A DNA stretch of 64,000 nucleotides. Source: UBA935 sp031556725 (GTDB taxonomy: Bacteria; Bacillota; Clostridia; Lachnospirales; Lachnospiraceae). Both the position numbers and the translations under genes were made by a program. The stretch is taken from NCBI GenBank assembly GCA_031556725.1, contig JAVBSL010000025.1, positions 34,844 to 98,843 on the forward strand, read 5' to 3'. Numbering within the stretch: position 1 is the stretch's first letter; each line of letters begins with the position of its first letter. Below the pieces are notes generated by a model. The model was given only the letters and a program-made list of their open reading frames with translations. It did no database searches and had not been told where the DNA came from. Shown here in pieces: positions 51,148 through 59,857 of this stretch.

Positions 51148-52449
51148 CTACACAACTGTATCATCCAGCAGGAAATCCAATAATCCAATGTTTAAAAAAC
51201 CATTATCATCATACCATCTCTTGCGAATGTCTTTTCGTACAATAATCTTAGGAAAACTGTCCCCTGTTAAAAACAATGGTCTTAATTCCTGCACTTCCTT
51301 TTCTTCAGTCCCCAGCGCAAATGCTGATTGAATATACGTTTTCTTTCCACCGTCATTTACAACAAAATCAATTTCCTTTGGAATACGGGTAGAATTATTA
51401 TTTTTATTATTTTCTCGGGAATATACCACTCCTACGTCCACGGCAAACCCTCTGATTATCAACTCATTATATATAATATTTTCCATAATATGTGTCATTT
51501 CCTGCTGTCGAAAGCCAATTCGGGCATTTCTAAGTCCAATATCCTCACAATAGTATTTATACGGGTAATCAAAGTATGATTTTCCACGTACATCATATCT
51601 TTTTGCTTCTGTAAAAAAAAATGCATCCTCTAAATAATTAATATATGTGGTTACCGTATTTTGAGATATTTTTATATTTGCCTTGGAATTTAATGTATCG
51701 GCAATTTTTTTAGGATTAGACAGGGAGCCAATAGACGATGCCAGCAAGTCAAGAATTTTTTCTAAAGCATCTTCCCTTGTTACCTTCTTACGCTCTACAA
51801 TATCTTTTAAATATGTTTCTGAAAACAAAGAATTTAGGTATCGCATTTTAGTATTATCATCTGGCCTCGATAAGATAAGCGGCATACCACCATAAAATGC
51901 ATATTGATCAAAAGCATCTTCTTTATCTCCTCCTAATGCCGAATAATATTCTGCAAAGGATAACGGATGAACCCTTATCTCATCACTTCTTCCACGGAAC
52001 TCCGTTAGAATATCCGATGACAACATTTTAGAGTTACTGCCTGTTACATATACATCAAGATTCTGAAACTCTTTCAAATCATTTAGCGCATCATAAAATG
52101 TGATTTTTTTTCCTTCCGGACTATATGGATTTTTTACTTCATCTGACATCTGAATCTCATCTATAAATAAATAAAACTGTTTTGTCTTATCTTTGACCAG
52201 ATTGGAGATATAGGAGGCTAATTCAAGGGGATTTCGAAAACGAATATCCTTGATCAAATCAAGTTGAATATAAATGATATTTTCCTCTGAAATTCCTTGA
52301 TCTAAGAGATATTCTTTATATAATGTTCCAAGTAAGTATGACTTTCCACACCGCCTGATTCCGGTTATTACCTTAACCTGCCCATCCCATTGATAAGAAA
52401 TAATCTGTTTTAAATATCGATCTCTCTTAATCTTCATCAATTTTACCAT
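51148..52449 (-). CDS. AAA ATPase with DUF4143 domain (type GIRRCGKS)
   Basis: 433 residues. Walker A GIRRCGKSY (~28-36), Walker B YLFIDEIQ, sensor VTGSNSKML, winged-helix region and C-terminal DUF4143 part with KEIDFVVNDGGKKTYIQSA, in which the E-x-K is lost, as in the ATPase at 44941. A run of N (ENNKNNNSTR) marks an insertion. Third such ATPase in the window. The likely start is MVKLMKIKR or MKIKR just downstream; no strong site decides. Function unknown. Confidence 0.85.
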   Translation of the reverse strand: MVKLMKIKRDRYLKQIISYQWDGQVKVITGIRRCGKSYLLGTLYKEYLLDQGISEENIIYIQLDLIKDIRFRNPLELASYISNLVKDKTKQFYLFIDEIQMSDEVKNPYSPEGKKITFYDALNDLKEFQNLDVYVTGSNSKMLSSDILTEFRGRSDEIRVHPLSFAEYYSALGGDKEDAFDQYAFYGGMPLILSRPDDNTKMRYLNSLFSETYLKDIVERKKVTREDALEKILDLLASSIGSLSNPKKIADTLNSKANIKISQNTVTTYINYLEDAFFFTEAKRYDVRGKSYFDYPYKYYCEDIGLRNARIGFRQQEMTHIMENIIYNELIIRGFAVDVGVVYSRENNKNNNSTRIPKEIDFVVNDGGKKTYIQSAFALGTEEKEVQELRPLFLTGDSFPKIIVRKDIRKRWYDDNGFLNIGLLDFLLDDTVV

Positions 52450-52570
52450 TGAAACCTTTCAACTGATTATAACTACTTTTAATTTATTCTATAATATGAC
52501 CAGAATAAAAGCAAGCTAATCGTTGAAATTTTATGCCTGAACCGGCTAAAGTTTTCAATGGTTGTTTGAT

Positions 52571-53110
52571 TTATTTCACACATTTTTTCTTGTGCGCCTT
52601 TATTTTTTTCATCGCCCAATCATAATGGCTTGTCGTAACACTGACAAAATATGACCCCAACGTGCTTCCGCCAACCCACTTATATACCTCTTTGGAAAAC
52701 AGTTCTTCATTGAAAAAGGATTCAGCTAACTTCACCACTTCACCGTGAGATTGTTGGAACATACTCTTTGCATCTTCCAATAACGTGTTTTGATGCTTTT
52801 CCCAAAATTCCACATTCATATCTCCGTATGTTTTCCAATTATAAGGCTCCGGAATAAAGGGTTTATTATCTCCCTTTTGATTTGACTGTACCCAGTTAAG
52901 CAGGAGCTGATGCCATTCATAAAGATGGATTAAAACATCCCGAAGATTTTTATCTCTTTTCCAATGGGCTTCTTTCTTTTTCTCATCATCCGAAAAATCA
53001 AAAGGAGCCGATAATTCTTTCTCTGTTAAATCTAAGATAAGAGCGTTTAATCTTTCATAATTCAAGGTTGCTGCAGTTATTAAATCTGTTTTTGTTGTTG
53101 GTCTGCCCAT
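52571..53110 (-). CDS. ClbS/DfsB (DUF1706) four-helix bundle protein
   Basis: 179 residues from ATG behind AGAGAGG; seven codons in the open frame precede it. Conserved features: MGRPTTKTDLI, VLIHLYEWHQLLLNWV (the E-W-H metal-like site), PYNWKTYGDMNVEFW and TTSHYDWAMKKIK. ClbS from E. coli protects against colibactin as a cyclopropane hydrolase, while most relatives have no known substrate. It is a single gene; whether it is protective here cannot be judged. Confidence 0.85.
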   Translation of the reverse strand: MGRPTTKTDLITAATLNYERLNALILDLTEKELSAPFDFSDDEKKKEAHWKRDKNLRDVLIHLYEWHQLLLNWVQSNQKGDNKPFIPEPYNWKTYGDMNVEFWEKHQNTLLEDAKSMFQQSHGEVVKLAESFFNEELFSKEVYKWVGGSTLGSYFVSVTTSHYDWAMKKIKAHKKKCVK

Positions 53111-53226
53111 ATTCGTTTTCCTCTCTATCAATCAAAAATGTAAAGCTTCTATTTACAAGTATAGCAAAGCAATACTGACACCTTATGTCATGTTTCATTC
53201 TTTTCATATAGTAATTTTACCTGTTC

Positions 53227-53293
53227 TGTCTCTGGAAAAAATCGGTTATCCAGACAGAAAGGAAATGACAGACTATCATCCTCTTGCTATAAT
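53227..53293 (+). promoter_or_regulatory. Promoter of the three-gene plus-strand unit
   Basis: -35 ATGACA (53265-53270), 17-bp spacer, -10 TATAAT (53288-53293). A hairpin CTGTC-CTGG/CCAG-ACAG (about 53227-53256) lies just upstream and may bind a regulator. Otherwise 53111-53226 shows nothing. Confidence 0.65.
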
Positions 53294-53329
53294 GATAGCA
53301 TATATTATTGGAACATGGAGGAAATATAA

Positions 53330-53887
53330 ATGGCAACAATTCATGGAATAAAAAATCGATTGGCAAAATTAGAAATTAATGAACAATTAGCAAAAGAAAT
53401 AATAGGAAATGGCGACCTTGTAGACACTATTACCAGGATGGAAAAATTACTTGACCCTGAAATAACATATCAAATTTTAGATTCATGTGCTTGTGGCACA
53501 TCGAAAAAAGAAATTAATGGACTCGAAATCATTAATGGTGAAGCATTGGAAGAAAAAATTAAAAATATTGCCATTTTAGGAGATTTTCATTCGGATTGGA
53601 GCATTAAGCTAAATCAAGACAATACATTGACTGCGGGATGGATTATGAAAGAGAAAGATAAATGCGTTTGTGTTTGCAAGGTTAATGTAAATAGTGGAAT
53701 GAAAGTTAGCGACCTTTCGCATGAAAACCGCGCAATGCCGTTAACATATTGTTTTTGCTGTGCTGGACATTGCCGTAAGCATCTGCAAAAATTGTTGGAT
53801 TTACAATTGAAAACAAAAAAGGTTGTTTCATCTCCAATAAATAGCGGCGGTGAAAAACCGTGTGAGTTTATATTTGAGATTATTTGA
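53330..53887 (+). CDS. Cys-rich protein, unknown function
   Basis: 185 residues; ATG behind TGGAGG. Two cysteine clusters: SCACGTSKKEI near residue 52 and YCFCCAGHCRKHLQKLL near residue 140, with a conserved-looking C-terminus (SPINSGGEKPCEFIFEI). The spacing C-x-C-C-x2-H-C suggests metal or Fe-S binding. Its middle has CVCVCKV. I do not recognise the family with certainty; it resembles DUF6144-type proteins. The next gene starts 47 bp on in the same direction. Confidence 0.7.
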   Translation: MATIHGIKNRLAKLEINEQLAKEIIGNGDLVDTITRMEKLLDPEITYQILDSCACGTSKKEINGLEIINGEALEEKIKNIAILGDFHSDWSIKLNQDNTLTAGWIMKEKDKCVCVCKVNVNSGMKVSDLSHENRAMPLTYCFCCAGHCRKHLQKLLDLQLKTKKVVSSPINSGGEKPCEFIFEII

Positions 53888-53934
53888 TATCTTCTACTAA
53901 TAAGCACTTATTTGAGCGATATGGAGGGCAACTC

Positions 53935-54891
53935 ATGTTTGAAAATCTTTTATCCATAAGCGAACCGTGGTTACAATACGCTATCAGACTAAATCTTCGA
54001 GGTGAAAGCAGAGAGGATTTATTTGACTTGAAAAATGAAGTATTGAAAGACGAAAAAATCCAATCCTATCTTAGTGATATTACCAACTTCCACAATGCAA
54101 TAGTTAGAAATCACAAAGACCCCGATTTATCAATACATAAACTGTTATTCCTTCTTGATATTGGACTTGAAACGGATATACCCGAAATCGAAAGCGCAGT
54201 TAAGCAGATAATGAGCCACAAAGACAAGAACGGAGTATATCAGTCAATGACAAACATACCGTCGCACTACGGCGGTAAGGGCGAAGATGTTTTCGGTTGG
54301 TGCTTATGTGATGCGCCTTTATTGTTAATGGCATTACTTAAAGCCAAGATTGATTATCAGCAGCATATCAAGCAAGGCGTGGAACACCTAACAAGCCTAT
54401 ATAAAGAACAAGGTTTTCCCTGTTCGGTATCAGAAGAACACGGAACATTCAGAGGTCCCGGACGAAAAGACGATTGTTGCCCGTTTGCAACGCTTATCAT
54501 GGTAAATCTATTATCAGAAATTGACGAATACCGAGACAGCGATATTGTAAAAAATGGGATAGAGGTTATTCTTTCATTATGGGAAAACAGTCTTGAAAGG
54601 CATCCGTATATGTTTTATATGGGTACAGACTTCCGTAAGCTGAAAGCACCCGCCATGTGGTATGATGTAGTGAGTGTTGCCGATTGTTTGAGTAAGTTTG
54701 CTTTTGTAAAAACTGATTCACGGTTTTGTGAAATGATTGACCTGATAAAAGAAAAACAGGGCTCAGACGGTATGTTTATTCCCGAATCAGTCTACAAAAA
54801 ATTTAAAGGTTGGGATTTCGGGCAAAAGAAAACGATATCTCCTTATTTATCATTTTTGTGTATCCGGTTGTTAAAACGACTGAATAGTTAA
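53935..54891 (+). CDS. Alpha/alpha-toroid (terpenoid-cyclase fold) protein
   Basis: 318 residues from the ATG behind GGAGGG; the frame extends 17 codons upstream without a site. Pattern of paired helices and loops such as GWCLCDAPLLLMALLKAK, FPCSVSEEHGTFRGPGRKDDCCPFA (quoted in part) and GSDGMFIPESVYKKFKGWDFG resembles prenyltransferase/squalene cyclase-like repeats. No known catalytic motif is clear. It is between a Cys-rich protein and a CPBP protease and probably in one unit with them. Confidence 0.65.
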   Translation: MFENLLSISEPWLQYAIRLNLRGESREDLFDLKNEVLKDEKIQSYLSDITNFHNAIVRNHKDPDLSIHKLLFLLDIGLETDIPEIESAVKQIMSHKDKNGVYQSMTNIPSHYGGKGEDVFGWCLCDAPLLLMALLKAKIDYQQHIKQGVEHLTSLYKEQGFPCSVSEEHGTFRGPGRKDDCCPFATLIMVNLLSEIDEYRDSDIVKNGIEVILSLWENSLERHPYMFYMGTDFRKLKAPAMWYDVVSVADCLSKFAFVKTDSRFCEMIDLIKEKQGSDGMFIPESVYKKFKGWDFGQKKTISPYLSFLCIRLLKRLNS

Positions 54892-54925
54892 ATTTATTTG
54901 TTTGTATTTTGGGAGGTTAGTTGAA

Positions 54926-55678
54926 ATGAATAAAAAAATAGTAGTTCAATTTACAATATTAACCTTTATTATCGCGATTTTTTTTTGGGGCGGTTTGTCG
55001 GTATTTGAACAGTTTGGATTCTCGCTTGATGAGTATCCTCTGTTAAACATACTTTATTTAATTGGTGCCTGGTCGCCTGCAATCGCTTCATTCACCGTGT
55101 TAAGAAAAAATAATAAAGTATCAGGCATCAAAGAATGGCTGAAAAACATTTTTACTGTCAAAACATCTGTATACAATTACTTATTTACCGTATCCTTGAT
55201 TACGATCTATATGGTTTCACTGATAGTGACTTCCGGTGTGAAGAGTGTAAGTCCCTTATACATGATTTTCATCTGGATGATTGGATCGTTGTTGGCGGGT
55301 GCCGGGATGGAAGAAGCAGGTTGGAGATATATTTTGCAGTCTGAGCTGAATAAGAAATTCGGCTATTTACTTTCATGTCTAATTGTTGCCCCCATTCATT
55401 TATTATGGCATATCCCTCTGGGAATAGGGGGATTAACGCTATGGAGTGCCTTGAATGTATTGGGAACAACTTTTGGGGTGGGTGCAATTTATAAAATATC
55501 GAAGGGAAATGTTTTTTTATGCTTGCTTTTTCACTGTCTGATTAATGCCGGGCTAAGTACGATTACGCCAAATCAGACTACCTCCGGTATCATTATTTCA
55601 GCTACCATTTTGATTGTCGTTTCAATAACAGCGGTTTCAATCAATAATCATTTAATAAGACCAGGAGAAAGGGCGTGA
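54926..55678 (+). CDS. CPBP (CAAX/Abi) family membrane protease
   Basis: 250 residues from ATG behind GGGAGG. Seven or eight membrane helices with CPBP motifs: EEAGWRY (E-E-x3-R), PIHLLWHI (F/H-x3-H) and FHCLINAG. Members are intramembrane glutamyl proteases that process prenylated proteins or bacteriocin-linked peptides. Last of the plus-strand trio; its 3' end overlaps the convergent pentapeptide gene by 27 bp. Confidence 0.88.
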   Translation: MNKKIVVQFTILTFIIAIFFWGGLSVFEQFGFSLDEYPLLNILYLIGAWSPAIASFTVLRKNNKVSGIKEWLKNIFTVKTSVYNYLFTVSLITIYMVSLIVTSGVKSVSPLYMIFIWMIGSLLAGAGMEEAGWRYILQSELNKKFGYLLSCLIVAPIHLLWHIPLGIGGLTLWSALNVLGTTFGVGAIYKISKGNVFLCLLFHCLINAGLSTITPNQTTSGIIISATILIVVSITAVSINNHLIRPGERA

Positions 55679-56467
55679 AAGTCCTTGCGGTAGTTTTGTT
55701 TTAGCATTACCTCTCGCAACATTTATCTGAAACTGCGTCAAAAAGATGCTCTTTGAAAGGTCAGCTCCTCTTATATTGGTATCCCTTAGATCAGCGCCGA
55801 TGAAATCCGCGCCGCTCAAATCCATGCCTTCCAAATTTGCTGCAATCAGGCATGATCCCCGCAAATTTGCATTACGCAGATTCATCTTTCTCAGGTCCTT
55901 GCCAAATAAGTCCTTTGATTGTTGTGATTTATGATTTGTATCATTTCTCACCAGTCCGCTTACAGAAGCAAGTAAGATACTCACTTTTTCACAATGGGCT
56001 GTAATATCAAATTCCTTCAATAGCTGCGGTGCTAATTGTGTAATCTGCTCTGTTTCTTGTAGTGCTGTTTCTATTTCTTTCTGCATAGAAGCAGCAATTT
56101 TGAGTAATAGAGCATCTCTTAGATACCAACATAGTTCATGTAGCTGCCGCATAATTGAAAACACTTCAAACATCAGATTTGCCGATGGAGGATTCTGTCT
56201 CCAGTCCTGTCCCGAAAAAGAATTTTGAGATACCTGCTGCCCGGCGCCAAAGCATTCATACCCAATACAGCCTTTTAATCCCAACTTCGTAAGTTTTGCA
56301 TGAACCTTACAGCGAAAATCAATGTCTAAATTAGGACAGGGTGTTCCTGCTTTCTTATTGGTAGGAAAACCATCATGTGTAGAAAAATATAAAGCAACGC
56401 AGCAAAGCCCAAAGCATTTTTCACAATCCGGTTTTAAATTGATTCTACGAGCATCGTCTTGCATCAT
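55652..56467 (-). CDS. Cys-rich and pentapeptide-repeat protein
   Basis: 271 residues. N-terminal half has C-x2-C-x3-C-C (DCEKCFGLCCVALYF), then PCPNL, RCKVH and GCIGYECFGAGQ, a pattern seen in YkgJ/zinc- or iron-binding proteins. The C-terminal half (~195-250) is a pentapeptide repeat solenoid (RNANLRGSCLIAANLEGMDL, quoted in part, SGADFIGADLRDTNI). Start ATG-ATG with a weak site (AGAGG). Function unknown; no partner. Confidence 0.8.
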   Translation of the reverse strand: MMQDDARRINLKPDCEKCFGLCCVALYFSTHDGFPTNKKAGTPCPNLDIDFRCKVHAKLTKLGLKGCIGYECFGAGQQVSQNSFSGQDWRQNPPSANLMFEVFSIMRQLHELCWYLRDALLLKIAASMQKEIETALQETEQITQLAPQLLKEFDITAHCEKVSILLASVSGLVRNDTNHKSQQSKDLFGKDLRKMNLRNANLRGSCLIAANLEGMDLSGADFIGADLRDTNIRGADLSKSIFLTQFQINVARGNAKTKLPQGLSRPFSWSY

Positions 56468-56515
56468 CGTTATTTACCTCTATTTCTGTAATTGTTTTAT
56501 ACCCCATGAGCTCTG

Positions 56516-57343
56516 TTATTTTTTGAGAGGGACAATGCACTCCTCGTCTTTCATTAAATCTGTTGCAACAATGTAAGGGTGGTGGTATCTTGTCCTTTTC
56601 TCAGGCAAGCCAAGTTTTCGGGTTATGATGTTGTTTAATTTCTTGTAAGCTTCCGGCGTTTCAAATTTAATGGCTTTTTGTAGGACAATATACTACACAG
56701 GCATTGCAGCCAATACAGGCATGGTTCCAAACAGGGTGGTTTTTCAAAAAGGTGATGTTATTGCAAGGGCAGACCTTACAACATACCTCACAGCCTATAC
56801 AAGTAGCGGACGTGTAAAAACCTTTATCAAACTCATATTGGACATTCAAAAAGGGAACCATCATTTTTGCGTATAACCGCTTAGAGATAGGTGACATCTT
56901 CGGATATCTCTGATACTTTTTAGCGAAAAGCTCTTTTCCGAAAGAGGCACAATGAACTGTTGCGGTGGAAACGGTTCGTATGCAATGCATTGACTTGCCA
57001 CACAGCGCAGGCCCCTTCCGTAATGGAGATAGGCGCCCTTTTTTTCCAAAGCCGCACTAATTGTTTCAAAGCATCTTCCATGTACAGCAATGTATGTTGC
57101 TACCATAAATATGTAAGCCTGTGGATTGACGGAAAGACGTTCTACAAATATTTTTACAGGTTCCGGCACGTCCCACTCATAAACGGGACAGACAAAGCCG
57201 ATTACTTTTGCATTTGATACAGATACTTTTTCCGGTTCGCTCCGCATAGATACTAGATTTGCACTGCCGATTTCTGCTGCAATAATTCTGGCCGCCCTTA
57301 GACTATTTCCTGTGCCGCTAAAGTAGTAAATTATCTGTTCCAT
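56516..57343 (-). pseudogene. EFR1-type ferredoxin, frameshifted
   Basis: The ATG behind GGAGG begins an N-terminal flavodoxin-like domain (MEQIIYYFSGTGNSLRAARI, quoted in part). Near 56910-56960 the frame shifts to one encoding two 4Fe-4S motifs, CIGCEVCCKVCPC and CIGCNACVVYCPTK. A second shift at a run of five A (near 56685) leads to KAIKFETPEAYKKLNN and a stop at 56516. The three pieces together make one EFR1 family protein of about 270 residues. Two breaks suggest a dead gene unless the assembly has homopolymer errors. The facing regulator is also broken. Confidence 0.8.
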
Positions 57344-57472
57344 AATAACCTCCAAATTCTAATATGACACACTTGTTTCCCTATTGCATTCATTATTTAA
57401 TATGGGTAAATTACATACAATGGTTGACTGTAATGTGCTACACATTCATTGAAAGTGTTACGGGGTAAAAAC

Positions 57473-57953
57473 ATGAACAACACAAACGGTAAAATTGCAG
57501 AACAATCAAAGCAGAGAATGGTAACGGCTTTACTGTCTGTGATGAAACAATATGATTACAAAGAAATCACGGTTACGCAAATCACGCAGGAAGCAAGACT
57601 ATCAAGAAAAACTTTCTATCGGCTATTTACTGATAAAGATGCTGTTTTAACGCTCTGCTTTGAAAACCTGTTCCATCAAGGCTTTGCAAAAAGATATACT
57701 GTTTCTTTTTCAAAAAAGCAATTTACTGCACCGCCTTTTTGAATACACTTATAAATATTCTACGGAAGTATTTGAATTTGTCCGTTCAAAAGATTTGGCT
57801 GTTTCTTTTGCTCTTCCCCTTCCCTATATGTTAGCGTATAGCATAGGTGGGATGCACAGCATGTTATTAAAATGGTTGGAAAACGGCATGGATATTCCTT
57901 CAGCGGAGTTGATTTCAGCACTAAAGTCAGGCTTCATGTCCGACAATATATAA
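57473..57953 (+). pseudogene. TetR/AcrR regulator, frameshifted with internal deletion
   Basis: From ATG behind GGGG the first frame gives a good TetR DNA-binding domain (QRMVTALLSVMKQYDYKEIT, quoted in part; VTQITQEARLSRKTFYRLF). After FENLFHQGFAK the matching C-terminal part (LLHRLFEYTYKYSTEVFEFV, quoted in part) is in another frame. Only about 15 codons separate these blocks where relatives have about 45, so a deletion accompanies the shift, near 57680-57720. Divergent from the broken EFR1 gene it probably controlled. Confidence 0.75.
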
Positions 57954-58018
57954 AATGAAAGCAATATAGGCATCCTGTCTTCTACTTCGCGATAAATTCT
58001 TTATTAAGTCACATTATA

Positions 58019-58438
58019 TTAAATCTCGAAGTCCTCAGGCTTGTACCATGAGTAGAACCTACCTGAATGGGGAACAAATTTAAGAACACAGAAATCGGGA
58101 TCGGTAAAGGATTTTTGTGAATATGCGTTTTTAAATTTACTCTGCCAGTATTTTTCCTTAATACTCATATCTGTTACGATTTCCATATTACCTTTCAGAT
58201 GACAGCCTTTCCATACCAGCTTTCGGCTGTAAAAGTAGACGCTTGCCTTTGGATTTTTACTTATGTCACTGGCAAACTTTGAAGACGTATTTGTACAAAA
58301 GTAAAGCTCCGCCAGTGATTCTCGGTGTTTGCCGGGAACAACTGCTTTTGTCATCGGGTATCCATCTTCTCCCACACAAGTTAAGATAAATGTGTTAACA
58401 CTTTTATATAACTTCTCAGCTTTTTCTTTCTGGTTCAT
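58019..58438 (-). CDS. Pyridoxamine 5'-phosphate oxidase-like FMN-binding protein
   Basis: 139 residues from the ATG behind GGGAGG; nine codons of open frame precede. Split beta-barrel fold: TFILTCVGEDGYPMTKAV, FCTNTSSKFASDISKNPKA (quoted in part) and WKGCHLKGNMEIV. Members reduce or oxidise small molecules with FMN or F420; some are general stress proteins. Substrate unknown. It follows the GNAT gene in the same direction. Confidence 0.88.
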   Translation of the reverse strand: MNQKEKAEKLYKSVNTFILTCVGEDGYPMTKAVVPGKHRESLAELYFCTNTSSKFASDISKNPKASVYFYSRKLVWKGCHLKGNMEIVTDMSIKEKYWQSKFKNAYSQKSFTDPDFCVLKFVPHSGRFYSWYKPEDFEI

Positions 58439-58461
58439 TTTTTCACCTCCCTTTGTCCTTA

Positions 58462-58965
58462 TCACTTGCGAACAGTTGCATACAGCATGGCATCAAATAT
58501 TTCGCCTCGCTTAAAAACACTCTTTTTCATGGTTCCTTCGTACAAGTATCCTGCCTTTTCAAGTGTTTTTTGAGAGCCAATATTATAAGCGAATGGCCTG
58601 GCATAAATTCTTATGACTTCAGTATCAGTAAACATCTCATTTGTAAAATACTTAATAACTTCTGACATAATTCCCTTTCCCCGAAATTCTTTGCCAATCC
58701 AGTATGCGATTTCTGCATTTCTGCAATAAATATCAGATTCAAAAAATGCACCTATACAACCCACAATCTGATTATTTATTTGAATTGCCCTAACGTACGC
58801 CTTTTCGTCTTTACTCTCAGAAAAGTACTGAACTATCTCTTCGCATTCCTGATATGATTTTGGGAAGGTATCACTCATATTTTTATAGAGCTCTTCATCA
58901 TTTGATTGAATATAAAAATCTTTACTAAATTCTTTATTCCAATGTATTAAACTAAAGTTTATCAT
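58462..58965 (-). CDS. GNAT N-acetyltransferase (RimJ/RimL type)
   Basis: 167 residues with acetyl-CoA motif EFRGKGIMSEVIKYF (R-x2-x-G-x-G/A) after EIAYWIGK, and IRIYARPFAYNIGSQKTLEK (quoted in part). Acetylates an amine on a protein or small molecule. Its ATG adjoins the TAA of the remnant of the serine hydrolase gene (TAAATG), with GGAGG inside that remnant, so it was part of the same operon. Confidence 0.9.
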   Translation of the reverse strand: MINFSLIHWNKEFSKDFYIQSNDEELYKNMSDTFPKSYQECEEIVQYFSESKDEKAYVRAIQINNQIVGCIGAFFESDIYCRNAEIAYWIGKEFRGKGIMSEVIKYFTNEMFTDTEVIRIYARPFAYNIGSQKTLEKAGYLYEGTMKKSVFKRGEIFDAMLYATVRK

Positions 58966-59857
58966 TTAATTCCTCCCTTGACTTATAAATGGCTTAAGTA
59001 CTTCCTCTATAAAATCAACCCTGTCAAAAACTGTTGGCTTAAAATAGGAAGTGATAGCCATACATCATGTTTCTAAATTGATCACTTTCTATTAAGACGG
59101 GAGTAGTCATTTCCTCAATCCATTGAGGCGAAACAATTTGCTTGCCATTAATCTTTTCTTTATTTAAACACAACAATCCTATTTTCGCCATATCTTCGGC
59201 CGAAAGGCATAGTCCATACCCCGCCGTTCCTATTTGAATCGGGTCACAAAACCATACATTTTCTTTTGGTTCCTTACACATTGTAAAATGCTTATGTTCT
59301 TCTGCTGTTTCAGCATAATAATTGGTATGTTCTTTTACCCCTATCGGTTCAAATAAATACTTATTTGCATAATCAACTGTTTTCATTTTACTTACCTGGT
59401 ACAATAACCCCGTCAATATATGCAGACATACCGTTTGATATTTAAATTCATTTGTCAGACCCTTTCTTCCGCCTAAAAAGTCTAATGATGTTTTGGTCCA
59501 ATCCTCACTTGAACATACTTTAGACCATAGGTCACCCTTACATTTATAGGGTGCTCTCATGGTAAGTAAGTGTTTAACAGTTACATCATATATGGTCTTT
59601 TCCCCACGTTTCACTTCATAATCCGGAAAATAGTCCAGTACCTTATCATTCAGGCTTTTTATTAAACCCTGATCGATTGCTATACCGATCAATAAAGATA
59701 CAACACTTTTTGTTGCTGACATAATATGGGTGCAATCATCTGCTTTATAATGATTCCATTCATCACTGTATTTTTTTTTATTATCTTTATAGGCAACAAT
59801 CTGACAAATATTTGGCTGTTCCTTTTCAATTAAATGATGTAATTCTTTCAAATCCAT
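58966..59857 (-). pseudogene. Serine hydrolase (beta-lactamase fold) with internal deletion near the C-terminus
   Basis: The readable part (59039-59857, 272 codons) has S-x-x-K (SATK, in HIMSATKSVVSL) and later motifs, and stops at MMYGYHFLF. In the next frame, directly after GYH, 58966-59053 encodes AITSYFKPTVFDRVDFIEEVL (quoted in part), the usual C-terminal helix of this family. The Tyr-G-Y/A-I-T-S join implies loss of about 40 residues with a frameshift. The product lacks the KTG-containing strand and is likely inactive. The start overlaps the upstream BtrH-like gene by 32 bp, with AAGGAG inside that gene. Confidence 0.75.

Noticed and set aside
52571..53110. Calling the ClbS-like gene a colibactin resistance gene
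   Set aside because: Family membership alone does not show the substrate; no genotoxin genes are nearby.
53111..53329. Possible small gene or RNA in the gap before 53330
   Set aside because: Only a promoter and a short hairpin are seen; no ribosome site with an open frame.
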